Source: Echinarachnius parma (taxonomy: Eukaryota; Echinodermata; Echinoidea; Clypeasteroida; Echinarachniidae). Taken from it: a stretch of DNA of 64,000 nt. The stretch is taken from the NCBI GenBank assembly GCA_037951105.1, contig JBAMJV010007675.1:1-64000 (forward strand), given 5' to 3'. Within the stretch, counting starts at the first letter, position 1. Every line of letters begins with the position of its first letter. The notes under the pieces are model-generated. The model was not told where the DNA came from. It was given only the letters and a program-made list of their open reading frames with translations, and ran no database searches. Below are positions 15,101 to 28,347 of this stretch, piece by piece. The translations under genes were made by a program, and so were the position numbers.

Positions 15101-18100
15101 GGATAATGATGATCTTTATTTACAATATTCTGACTCCTTTGTATAACCAACTTTCTCTTCTTAATTTTAATACAATTTAAGTGATTATGTTATAATGACA
15201 ATTTAAAGGGGACATCCATGCAAATTCAAGCTTCTAATGATTGAAAGACAGATATTCTAGGTCACAAAACACGATTTTGTATGAAAAAAGTATGATTGTG
15301 GGTTCCCATAATTGGTTTTGAAATTTCAATGACACAAATTCGTCAGAGACCTTGTTTTCTCCCACAATGAACCAATTTGTGACGTGATGGACTCACTATG
15401 TGCCTATTTATGTTTTTTCACTGCAGCGAATTTGTTCTTTGATCGGACCAATACAATGCCCGATCGTGAATAGTTTCAGCTTAAATGCAATGGATACTTC
15501 TTCACTGATGGTTTGGTACATCTACTTGTACCCCCTCCTGTCATAATAATCTATCCATGCAGTTACAGAATTAACAACACGTCAAGTGACATATCCAGTG
15601 CTCCAATAGTAATGACATGCTAAACGGATAAAATATAAGAATACATCATTTAAAAATATCTTTAAATACATGTTGAATGCCCCCTTAAATACGTTTAGCC
15701 CACGCTACGCCAATGGCCGTGCCTTTGAGCATTACTGCATTGTTGTACTACCATTTGAAAATACTTGCCTGCCCGATGTAACACATTTGGCTCTCATCAG
15801 AATTTGAATAGACATAAAGTTTTGTATACGTGGTTATTGAATGTGCTGGCTCTGCATGACCGGCTATTATGAATGACACATGCAGTGATCACAATGCAGT
15901 GGCACCAGATTCAAGCCTACTCAAGAAATGGAGCAAAGTGAGGATATGACGTAAGGGTCTCATGATTTTGTGCGGTAAATTTGATTATTTCCTCAAAGTT
16001 AATACATTAGAAAAATCTCTTGGAAATTAACCAAAGTGAGTCAAATCCCGAAAATATTCAAGCACATTGATTTATTCCCAATAAACTGTATTTTTTTTAT
16101 CGTCCGGACTACCCCTTTAATATGAATGCTGATTCCCTTCTGATATTACTGCTCTTATTTTTTAAGTTCCAAATTTATATTTTGTGCATGCCTCTAACCC
16201 AAACTCTTCCCTGTATCTTCAGGCTACTACTCAGAAATGTCAGGCTCACAATCCTGTAACCAGTGTTCCTCTGGATACTCCTGTAGTGCTACGGCACAGA
16301 CCCCTTGCAACCCAGGGTATTACAGTAATGCTGGGGCTACATACTGTATGGAATGTCCTGGTGGGTACTCCTGTAACGGTACAGGAAATCCTGTAGAATG
16401 CCTCGCAGGAACGTATGCAACAAATGGAAGCGACATCTGCACACTATGTGAAGCAGGGTTCTACTGTCCTGAAGACGGCACCATTGAACACATACAGTGT
16501 CCCAATGGCTACGTGGCATCTGAAACCAACACTGTGACTTGTTCAGAATGCAGTCCAGGGTATTACTGCACCATCTCAAACGAATCACCTTGTGCATCTG
16601 GTTATTACAGCAATGCTGGTGCAGAGTTTTGCATGCAATGTCTTGGAGGATATTCCTGTAATGGTACAGGAGATCCCATAGAGTGCCCTGCAGGACGTTA
16701 TGCCAACAACGGAAGTGATGTCTGTACACCATGTGAAGCAGGGTTTTACTGTCCTCTGAATGGAACCATTGAACACATCCAATGTCCTGAAGGCACATTT
16801 GCTTCTGGAAGTACCTCTGACGAATGTACAGATTGCAGAGCCGGATACTACTGCACACCCACAACAGAAACAGCCTGTGATGCTGGATACTACAGCGAAG
16901 CAAAGACCACATCCTGCTACCTTTGTCCTGGTGGGTTTAAATGTCCTGGAGGAGGTGACAACTACACCCAGTGTGTGATTGGCTACTATGCTCACAATGG
17001 CAGTTCAGAATGCACATCTTGCGATGCAGGATACTACTGTCCAGTAGATGGGATGTCCGAACCAATCATATGTGCAACTGGCACCTATTCAGACTCCACT
17101 GGTGCCTCCAGCTGTAGCCAATGTGATGCCGGCTTCTACTGTACCCCTCAAACAAGAACACCCTGTGTAGCAGGCTATTATAGCAACGCTGGTGCAGAGT
17201 CTTGCATGCAGTGTCTTGGAGGATATTCCTGTAATGGAACAGGAGATCCTGTAGAGTGCCCTGCAGGAACTTATGCCAACAACGGAAGTGATGTCTGTAT
17301 TCCGTGTGAAGTAGGATTCTACTGTCCTTTGAATGGAACTATTGAACACATCCAATGTCCTGAAGGCACCTTTGCTTCTGGAAGTAACTCTGAAGAATGT
17401 ACAAATTGCAGAGCCGGACACTACTGCACACCATCAACAGAAACAGCCTGTGATGCTGGATACTACAGCGAAGCAATGGCCACATCGTGCAACCTTTGTC
17501 CTGGTGGGTTTCAATGTCCTGTGGGAGGTGACAACTACACCCTCTGTGTAATTGGCTACTATGCTCGCAATGGCAGTTCTTCATGCACAGCTTGCGATGC
17601 AGGATACTACTGTCCAGTAGATGGGATGTCCGAACCAATCATCTGTGCAACTGGCACCTATTCAAACTCCACTGGTGCCGCCAGCTGTAGCCAATGTGAT
17701 GCCGGCTACTATTGTACCCCTGAAACAAGAACACCTTGTGTAGCAGGCTATTATAGCAACGATGGTGCAGATACTTGCATGCAGTGTCTAGGAGGATATT
17801 CCTGTAATGGTACAGGAGATCCCATAGAGTGCCCTGCAGGAACTTATGCCAACAACGGAAGTGATGTCTGTATTCCATGTGAAGTAGGGTTCTACTGTCC
17901 TTTGAATGGAACCATTGAACACATCCAATGTCCTGAAGGCACCTTCACAACTGGAAGTAACTCTGAAGAATGTACAAATTGCAGAGCCGGACACTACTGC
18001 ACACCATCAACAGAAACAGCCTGTGATGCTGGATACTACAGCGAAGCTTCAGCAAGCTCCTGCAACCTTTGTCCTGGTGGGTTTGGATGTCCTGGAGGAG

Positions 18101-21100
18101 GTGACAACTACACCCAGTGTGTGATTGGCTACTATGCTCGCAATGGCAGTTCTTCATGCACAGCTTGTGATGCAGGATACTACTGTCCAGTAGATGGGAT
18201 GTCCGAACCAATCATCTGTGCGACTGGCACCTATTCAGACTCCACTGGTGCCTCCAGCTGTAGCCAATGTGATGCCGGCTACTATTGTACCCCTGAAACA
18301 AGAACACCTTGTGTAGCAGGCTATTATAGCAACGATGGTGCAGATACTTGCATGCAGTGTCTAGGAGGATATTCCTGTAACGGAACAGGAGATCCTGTAG
18401 AGTGTGCTGCAGGAACTTATGCCAACAACGGAAGTGATGTCTGTATTCCGTGTGAAGTAGGGTTCTACTGTCCTTTGAATGGAACCATTGAACACATCCA
18501 ATGTCCTGAAGGCACCTTTGCTTCTGGAAGTAACTCTGAAGAATGTACAAATTGCAGAGCCGGACACTTCTGCACACCATCAACAGAAACAGCCTGTGAT
18601 GCTGGATACTACAGCGAAGCTTCAGCAAGCTCCTGCAACCTTTGTCCTGGTGGGTTTGGATGTCCTGGAGGAGGTGACAACTACACCCAGTGTGTGATTG
18701 GCTACTATGCTCGCAATGGCAGTTCTTCATGCACAGCTTGTGATGCAGGATACTACTGTCCAGTAGGTGGGATGTCCGAACCAATCATCTGTGCAACTGG
18801 CACCTATTCAGACTCCACTGGTGTCTCCAGCTGTAGCCAATGTGATGCCGGCTACTATTGTACCCCTCAAACAAGAACACCCTGTGTAGCAGGCTATTAT
18901 AGCAATGCTGGTGCAGAGTCTTGCATGCAGTGTCTTGGAGGATATTCCTGTAACGGAACAGGAGATCCCATAGAGTGTGCTGCAGGAACTTATGCCAACA
19001 ACGGAAGTGATGTCTGTATTCCGTGTGAAGTAGGGTTCTACTGTCCTTTGAATGGAACCATTGAACACATCCAATGTCCTGAAGGCACCTTCGCTTCTGG
19101 AAGTAACTCTGAAGAATGTACAAATTGCAGAGCCGGATACTACTGCACACCATCAACAGAAACAGCCTGTTCTGCAGGCTACTACAGCGAAGCTTCAGCA
19201 AGCTCCTGCAACCTTTGTCCTGGTGGGTTTGAATGTCCTGGAGGAGGTGTCAACTACACCCAGTGTGTGGATGGCTACTATGCTCGCAATGGCAGCTCTT
19301 CATGCACAGCTTGCGATGCAGGATACCAGTGTCCAGTGGGTGGGATGTCAGAACCAATCATCTGTCCCAGTGGCTACTACTCAGGTGATACTGGAAATTC
19401 AGCTTGTGTTCAATGTGGTGCAGGTTACTACTGTAACCTGACGTCCGCGAATCCATGTGACCCAGGTTACTATAGCAACGACGGTGAGACTTCCTGCTCG
19501 ACATGTCCGGGTGGCTACAAGTGTCCAGGAGGGAACTCTACTGTGTCTATCTGCAGTGCGGGTTACTATGCCCTCAACGGGAGCTCAACCTGCACCCCCT
19601 GCGATGTGGGATACTTCTGCCCATTTAATGGAACCCCTGAGAGACTTCCATGCGCCACAGGTGATTCATATGTGCCCATCTGTTGAAATCTGTGTTTGTG
19701 TGCTGTTCGCACATTGCATCAATTGTGGTTTCCCATGTTACCCATGCTGCGCACTACTCGCAACATGATATGCACTTATTATGTTGTACATATATATCAT
19801 AAGAAAGGCCACATCACAAGCTTTTATATCCTGCTTTTAGAAAGGCCACATCACAAGCTTTCATATCGTGCTTTTAGAAAGGCCACATCACAAGCTTTTA
19901 TATCCTGCTTTTAGAAAGGCCACATCACAAGCTTTCATATTTCATATCGTGCTTTTAGAAAGGCCACATCACAAGCTTTCATATCATGCTTTTAGAAAGG
20001 CCACATCACAAGTTTTCATATCGTGCTTTTAGATAGGCCACATCACAAGTTTTCATTTCCTGCTTTTCATAAGGCTGCATCACAAGCTTTCATTTCATGC
20101 TTTGTTGTAACAAATTGGTTAATAATTGGCAAATATATTGTTTAAATTTTACAATCATAAGTCTTTTACACATATGATGTGAACTTAAAATTCAATTTTC
20201 TTCAAAACATGAATAATTATATTTACTTATGCTCGTTTCCATGTTACTGGTGTTGTTCATCAATGGATGCATTTGTACCCGACCGGCTGGACATCTGGTG
20301 TCAGCATAGATGGACAGCTATCAGACCCTTGGCCAGTTTACTATGGATTCCCGCAAGGATCTGTACTGGGACCGGTATTGTTCAGCACATATATCACCTG
20401 ATTCTCAGAAATTATTTTCAGTTATAATTTATCAGGTACATTATATATGCTGATGATATACAACTCTTCGCTTCTTATGATCTGACAAGTTCTGACGATG
20501 TGGACAGATCCCTTTCTCAAACTCAACAATACCAAAACTGACTTTGTTGCTTTGGATGGTCCTACAACCTCATTCACTCATCTGACAAATGTACATCTTA
20601 CGACTGCAATGAAGCCATACCCCTGTCACCTAAAGTAATGAACCTATGGGCGTACATGGACTCTTCATTGAAACTCAAACCACATGATAGCACGCTCCTG
20701 CAATTTCGACCTACGCAACCTATGGCGCATTCCATGAGGCATCGACAGGAAAACATGTCATCACGCAGTTCAGGCCCTGATCATCTCAAGACTAGATTAC
20801 TGTAACAGCTTGCTCACCGTCCTTTCAGCTAAAGACATGAAACAAATTCAAACTATCAAAAACCGGGCTGCTCGACTGATTCTTGGACTTGGCCGCAGAT
20901 CACCACCTGTACCTCTTCCGTTGGTTACCCATTTCTGAACACATTAAATTTTAAGATATGTTTGGTGGTTTAAAGAATTTTGAGTAACTCTATATGTCAA
21001 ATTGTATTGTACGTTATAACCTTCCTCGCCCCCTTCTTTCATCAAAAGATACCACTAGATTGATTATACCCACTTCAAATTATGTTAATTTTGGTAAAAG

Positions 21101-24100
21101 ATCAGGAATATTAGCCCCAATGATTTGGAATAGTTTACCACAAATAATAAAAGAACTTTAAATCACTCACTACATTTAAATCACACTTAAAGACCCACCT
21201 TTTCCCTCTTTTACGATTGAACGTTCAGTTAATATTATGTAAGCATTCAGTTTTTTATTGTATAATTTAATTTTCTATGTTTTTTTAAGCGCTATGATTT
21301 CCACATCAATAGCATATTTCATCTAACAGTTATTATTCTTACCTTTTATATATAAATTCTCATTCTTTTCTCTGTTACTCCTTTTTTGTTTGTTCCACAT
21401 TTATATTTTGTGCATGCCTCTAACCCCAACTCTTCCCTCTACATGTATCTTCAGGGTTCTACTCAGATATGTCAGGCTCAGACTCCTGTAACCAGTGTTC
21501 CTCTGGACACTCCTGTAGTGCTACGACACAGACACCTTGCGACCCTGGGTATTACAGTAATGATGGGGCTACATATTGCATGGAATGTCCTGGTGGGTAC
21601 TCCTGTAACGGTACAGGAAATCCTGTAGAATGCCTCGCGGGAACATATGCAGCAAATGGAAGCGATATCTGCACTCCGTGTGAACCAGGGTTCTACTGTC
21701 CTTTGAATGGAACCATTGAACACATCCAATGTCCTGAAGGCACCTTTGCTTCTGGAAGTAACTTTAAAGAATGTAGAGATTGCACAGAGGGATATTACTG
21801 CACACCATCATCAGAAACAGAGTGTGATGCTGGATACTACAGTGAAGCAATGGCCACATCCTGCAACCTCTGTCCTGGTGGGTTTGAATGTCCTGGAGGA
21901 GGTGACACTTACTTCCAGTGTGTGGATGGCTACTATGCTCGCAATGGCAGTTCCTCATGCACAGCTTGCGATGCAGGATACCAGTGTCCAGTGGGTGGGA
22001 TGGCAGAACCAATCATCTGTCCCAGTGGCTACTACGCAGATGATACTGGAATTTCAGATTGCAGTCAATGTCGTGCGGGATACTACTGTAACGTGATGTC
22101 TGAAAACCCATGTGCAGCAGGCTATTACAGCAACGCTGGTGCAGAGTCTTGCATGCAATGTCTTGGAGGGTATTCCTGTACTGGAACAGAAGATCCTGTA
22201 GAGTGTGCTGCAGGAACTTATGCCAACAACGGGAGTGATGTCTGTACTCCGTGTGAACCAGGGTTCTACTGTCCTTTGAATGGAACCATTGAACACATCC
22301 AATGTCCCGAAGGCACCTTTGCTTCCGGAAGTAACTTTAAAGAATGTAGAGATTGCACAGAGGGATATTACTGCACACCATCATCAGAAACAGAGTGTGA
22401 TGCTGGATACTACAGCGAAGCAATGGCCATATCCTGCAACCTTTGTCCTGGTGGGTTTGAATGTCCTGGAGGAGGTGACAATTACACCCAGTGTGTGGAT
22501 GGCTACTATGCTCGCAATGGCAGTTCTTCATGCACAGCTTGTGATATTGGATACCAGTGTCCAGTGGGTGGGATGTCAGAACCAATCATCTGTCCCAGTG
22601 GCTACTACTCAGATGATACTGGAATTTCAGATTGCAGTCAATGTCGTGCGGGATACTACTGTAGCGTGATGTCCGAAGACCCATGTGACCCAGGTTACTA
22701 TAGCAACGACGGGGAGACTTCCTGCTCGACATGTCCCGGTGGCTACGCATGTCCAGGAGGGGGCTCCACTCTGTCTATGTGTAATGCGGGTTACTATGCC
22801 CTCAATGGGAGCTCTGCCTGCACGCCCTGTGATCCGGGATTCTTCTGCCCATTCAATGGAAGCATTGAGAGATTTCCATGCGCCACAGGTGATTCAGATG
22901 TGCCCACGTGTTGAGATCTGTGTTGGGTTTCATGCACATTGCATCGATTGAGTTTTTCCATGTTACTCATGGCACTGCGCACCTTATCACTATATTGTAC
23001 ATCTGGATGTACATTCATGTGCACCTCCTATATGTCAATGCCATCATGTAAACAGTTTCATGCTCTTTTTGTCACTTTGCATTCACATTGCACTGTAGCT
23101 CATTATGTATTCACATTTATTGCAGCTTGCTATTACATGCATTTTGTAATATCAATGCCATTATTTTATGCACTTTAAATTTGCACCAATATTATGCTGA
23201 ACTAATCCATTATGGCTTCATATTGTACCGTAGTGAAAACAAGCATTTTCCACATTGCTTGGTAAGTTGGTAGTGAATTATAGTGATATGATCATGCGTA
23301 ACATGGAGGCGATAATCGATCCCAACTATTTGGGCTATTGTCCACAGACATGCATGTTCTGAAAACGAAACTGCCCTGAACTAGTTAAATATGATTATGT
23401 CATTATGTTTGCATACATTATTATCACTGCACTTAATTTGCATTTTGTTGCATTTCTGCAATATTTTATATTAAGCACATTATACTTATCAAATTGTATG
23501 CATGATATGTACCTTAATTGCCTCTATTTTCATAGTTATCATGATTATGTCATTATGTTAGCATATTTCACTGCACCCTTGCATATTGCTTATAATTCTG
23601 CAGTATTTCATAAGCACATTATACTTATAAAAAATTGTATGCATAATACATTGCCTCTATTTACATAGATATCATAATTATGTCATTATGTTTGCATATT
23701 TCAGTTTGCATATTGCTTAATTCTGCAGTATTTCTTCAGCACATTATACTATGTGCTTATAATCCTTAAAAACGTATTCAAAATGTTCTACTTTAAAATG
23801 AATCATATTCCACTTTGTAATCATATAAATCACAAAATGTGACCGGCCTTAGCAAAACCAGGCACTTGTCGGTAAAAAGCCAAATGTAGATTTTCACACC
23901 ATTAGAAAGGCCTCATCACAAGCTTTCATTTGATGCTTTGTTCTAACTAATTGGTCAATAATTGGGGAATATATGATTGTTTCAATTTTACAATCTTAGG
24001 TCTTTTACACAAATTGTGTGAACTTGAAATGCCCATTTCTTCAAAACATGAATTACTGACAAGTGCTGGGTTTTGATATGGCCGGTCACATATAAATCAC

Positions 24101-27100
24101 AAAATAGCACCCCACCCCACCTACACAACGTAAGATGCACAATGCACAGTCACACACCCATTTGCCTTGTAATCATGAAGAAACTGTGCAACAGAAATAC
24201 ACGTTCTCCCCTTAAATTCTATACTCACCTGGGGGTGTTTTACAAAGATTTTAAGATGAACTTGAATAATGGAAAGCCCCTTAGTTCATGTGGAACATAT
24301 CCCCCGAAACATTTAATCACACCATAAAGTCTTTGTGTGAAATTTATGTTTTTTTTCTTCTAATTTCAAGGAGATTTTATTTCCTTGTGTTGTCAAAAAA
24401 GAACACCAGATTAGTTTCAAGATATAAATTATTACTGAAGTACTGCAAACATTAACTGCTTTTAATGATTAAATCTAATGCACCATCTGTTTGGATGTCA
24501 GTCATTAAAACCATTCTGTGCTCCACCTCCTCCCCAAATGGACCAATCTAGGTTACTATGCCAATGATACAGCGTTCACATCCTGTGAGCAGTGTCCGGA
24601 GGGATATCGCTGCACTCAGACCCATCTGGACCCGGTGCTCTGTCCCAGAGGGACATACAGTTCTGCAGGGGCTACATCATGCACTGCATGCCTTGATGCA
24701 GAGTATGCAGACTCACCCGGTGAGGGCGCTATTCAAGAATATGTATTTTTTGTACGGCGTTTGGGACTAAAGAAGTTATATAACAATGTATGACATTTTT
24801 ATTTTATTGTATATCAATAGTAAGCTTTCAGGAACAACTAGGTTTTTTTTTTCTATTTTGTGGGAATATTTATCAAAACATAAAAGAGAGATCAATTTGG
24901 TTTCTACAATTCTTAACAACTGTAAGTTACACAATTATTCTTGAAGTAGAAAATAATGCCTTAGTGCCCACTTTCTCAACTGACAATTATAGTAATTTTG
25001 TTTCTTAACTTCATGGTACATGATTGAAATGAGAAGTCTGTTAACATAACTTCCTTATTTGTTGTGACAGGCTCATCCCAGTGTGAGGCGTGTCCAGGGG
25101 GGTACTCCTGTAACAGCACCTTGGCATCTCCACAGATATGTCAGCCAGGCTTCTACAGGTAAATCAAAGCATTGGCTAAGAGATCAGTGGTCGAGGGCAC
25201 GATCATGACCCAGGACCAGCCCTAGTTCCACTGATCTCTAGATATGCTTATGTGTAATCCTTGACAAAGGCGATTTGTATGCTCTGCTACGTTAAGTTAA
25301 TTTGTATGTTATTCTAGCAGGCTTCTACAGGAAAATGAACGCATTGGCTAAGAGATCAAGGCCCATATTCATGAAAGCCTGCTAGCTTTATAGTTCCTTG
25401 CTAAGTCCATTTTGGATGGGTGGCCCAGAAGTAAACGCAATATATTTTAGTTGCTTACTAGGGTAAACTTAGTGGGTACCTAAGGCTTACCCAGCTGACC
25501 CTAGTTGGGGACTAGGAAACCTATTTGTTGCTCAATAAACTGCTCATCAAAAATAGACTTAGCAAGGAACTAGGCTAGCAGGGTTTCATGAAGATGGGGC
25601 CAGGGCCCTGTTTCATGAAAGGGTCTTGTCTCTGTACATACACAACCTTGGTATAACTTTGACATTTACAGCAACAGGTGTTGTATGAAAGCATCTTTGC
25701 TATGATACTTCCCACCTTGTCCTTTGTGATTGGAACAAACGCCATCCCTATACTTTCCGAAGATCAGTCACAGTCACTTGATAGTTAAGACGGTCTTAGT
25801 TAAGACGGTCATGAAATGGGCCCCTGATATCCCTCAGGCTCATGAGAATGTTCTAGCCATGTGATTGGTCGAAATGCACTCATGTGTTAAGATATTTTGT
25901 GTATGTATAGTTTGTACCATCACCTTCCCAGTCGATTGTTATTTGTGTTTTATTTATATCCCTCATCAAGTAGTGTGTCAATTATGTATGCAGGGAGTAA
26001 AATGTGCACAATCTGAAACATTTCTTTAAGATTGACGCTGTAGCAGCATATTAATGAAGTAAAAACAAACTAGATTTCAAAACTTCAATATGTGACACTA
26101 TTTCCCCCCCTATTTGCCATTGCAGTGTTTATGCCAGCAAGTATACTGAGTGTGCTGAGGGGAGCTATGCTGACCCCCAGGGAGTGTGCACTCCATCCCT
26201 TGCAATCAGTCTGAAATAGTTCATTAAAGATTGACGCTCTAACAGCATATTTATGAGACAAACAAGATTACAAAACTTCCCTCCTTTTCCCCTCCATTTG
26301 TCATTGCAGTGTTTATGCCAGCAAGTATTGTTCTGAATGTGCTGAGGGGAGCTATGCTGATTCTCCTGGGAGTGATACCTGTACATCCTGTCCGGCCGGC
26401 AGCTCATGTCTCGACAAATCATCAGGTATTTCAATACACACAACAGCAGGGCTCCACACTAAACTTTTTTGTCAGTGGCCTGGTCGGGCCAGTGAAAATA
26501 TTTCTTCTCCCATTTTAGTGGCCCAAACAAAAATTAAATTTTTTGAGTAAACTTTTAACTATTCAAAATATCACTCTTTCCTGATCAAACCTGTGTTTAC
26601 AGATGATGCCACCCCGTGTGTAGTATTCCCTGGTGGATATGAATGCTCGGATCAAACCGTATGCTATATCATTGTCATTATTATCTTCCTATTGTGGAAA
26701 GTGCTTTATAGAGAATAAATTATTACTATTATGCACTAAATAAATATTTTCCCCCATATTTTGTTAATCTTGCTTCATTCATCATGCTCTTATGTTTCAT
26801 GTTTTCCAGCCCCGAATGGATGTCCAAATGGCTACTATTCCCTGGCCAATGCCACCCAGTGTATACTGTGTCCCGGTGGTTATGAGTGCTCGGATCAGAC
26901 CACTTTCCCTGTACTCTGCCTGGCTGGGACCTATGCAGTCAATGGCACCTCGGGTTGCGTGGATTGTGATGTAGGGTTCTACTGTCCTGTAGATGGACTG
27001 AGTGAACAAATTGGGTAAGTGTTTACTAACTACTTTGTGCAAATTGTTTATTGTACATTGTTTTAATATGTATTGGGGGAAAACTCACCTGGATGGACTT

Positions 27101-27879
27101 AATTGGCCGCCAGGCCCTACCTAGATGTGCATTGATTTGATAATTTAATGTAGTTTTATGATGTGATAGCAAATAAGATAAAAGGAATGTCAATTAAACC
27201 TCGGCCTGTGATGATTGTGATGTAGGGTTTCTACTGCTCGGTGGATGGACTGACTGAACAAATTGGGTAAGTGTGTAACCGCTCTGTTCCATGGTTTGGA
27301 AATAATAATGAATTGTATAATTCATTGTAGTTTGATGATATTTTAGTAAAAACATTCTGATGAAGGAAGCCTTGTGTTATACTGTGTGTGTCAATGGCAG
27401 CTCAGGTTGTGTGGATTGTGATGAAGGGTTCTACTGTCCTGTGGATGGACTGAGTGAACAAATCGGGCCACGGTATGGAAATAATCATTGGTTTTGCCAT
27501 ACCTTAACGTAGTTCAACATAGTTTAACCTAGTTTAACATACTTACATCACGTCTGACCCATGGTAATCTACCCTACTGTTCACAATGTCCACTAAAGGC
27601 TATGTGACCACACCCTAATAATGAAGTGATCAGTAATATCCAGTCAAATTATAATGATTAAAAGAGAGTTTCAGCTATTTTCTAATTTTCTCTCCTTCCT
27701 TCATCCAGTTGCCTTGATGGGACATTCAGCAATGAGACCAACGCCCAGGCATGCACCGAGTGTCCAGCCGGATCAGAGTGCCTTGACCACTTCTCAACAC
27801 CGGTTGCTTGTGGTACGGGATTCTACTCACTGGGAGGCAACGACACCTGCACACAGTGTCCTGCAGGATATGAGTAAGT

Positions 27880-27937
<58 letters not shown>

Positions 27938-28306
27938 CGATGATGACGATGATGACGATGATGACGATGATGACGACGATGACGACGACGACGATGACGA
28001 TGATGACGATGATGACGACGACAATGATGATAACGATGATGATGGTGGTGATGATGATGATAGTGATGACGATGATGATGGCGATGATGATGAGGATGGG
28101 GATGATGACGGTGATGGTGATGATGATGAGGATGATAATGGTGATGATAATAATGACTGCAGTGATAATGATAAGGTTGATATTGCCACAGTGATAACAG
28201 AACGAATATAACAAACATTCAATAATCCTCATGATATATTGTGTTAATTTGTTCCTAGGTGTCCTACGACCGATGGTGATGATGATGATGAGGATGGGGA
28301 TGATGG

Positions 28307-28347
<41 letters not shown>

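Noticed and set aside
16337-19201. Long minus-strand and other-frame open frames in the giant exons
   Set aside because: They recur with the 573-nt period and mirror the coding frame; the cysteine modules are only in the plus-strand frame.
16763-19628. Regularly spaced repeats as a CRISPR array
   Set aside because: The spacing unit is 573 nt of coding sequence without unique spacers, in a eukaryotic gene.
20236-21300. Reverse-transcriptase motifs as a host gene or retroviral element
   Set aside because: The order and the C-terminal WNSLP pattern fit a non-LTR LINE. There are no long terminal repeats, and no gag- or env-like frames.
26603-26658. Real alternative exon between exons 10 and 11
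   Set aside because: It has AG and GT edges and a compatible start phase, but exits in phase 0 where exon 11 needs phase 1, and it has lost a core cysteine.
27654-28211. Open frame with a long poly-aspartate run after exon 12
   Set aside because: It is exon 12 read through its donor GTAAGT into the GAT microsatellite. The splice junction to exon 13 keeps the frame, so the poly-Asp is intronic.
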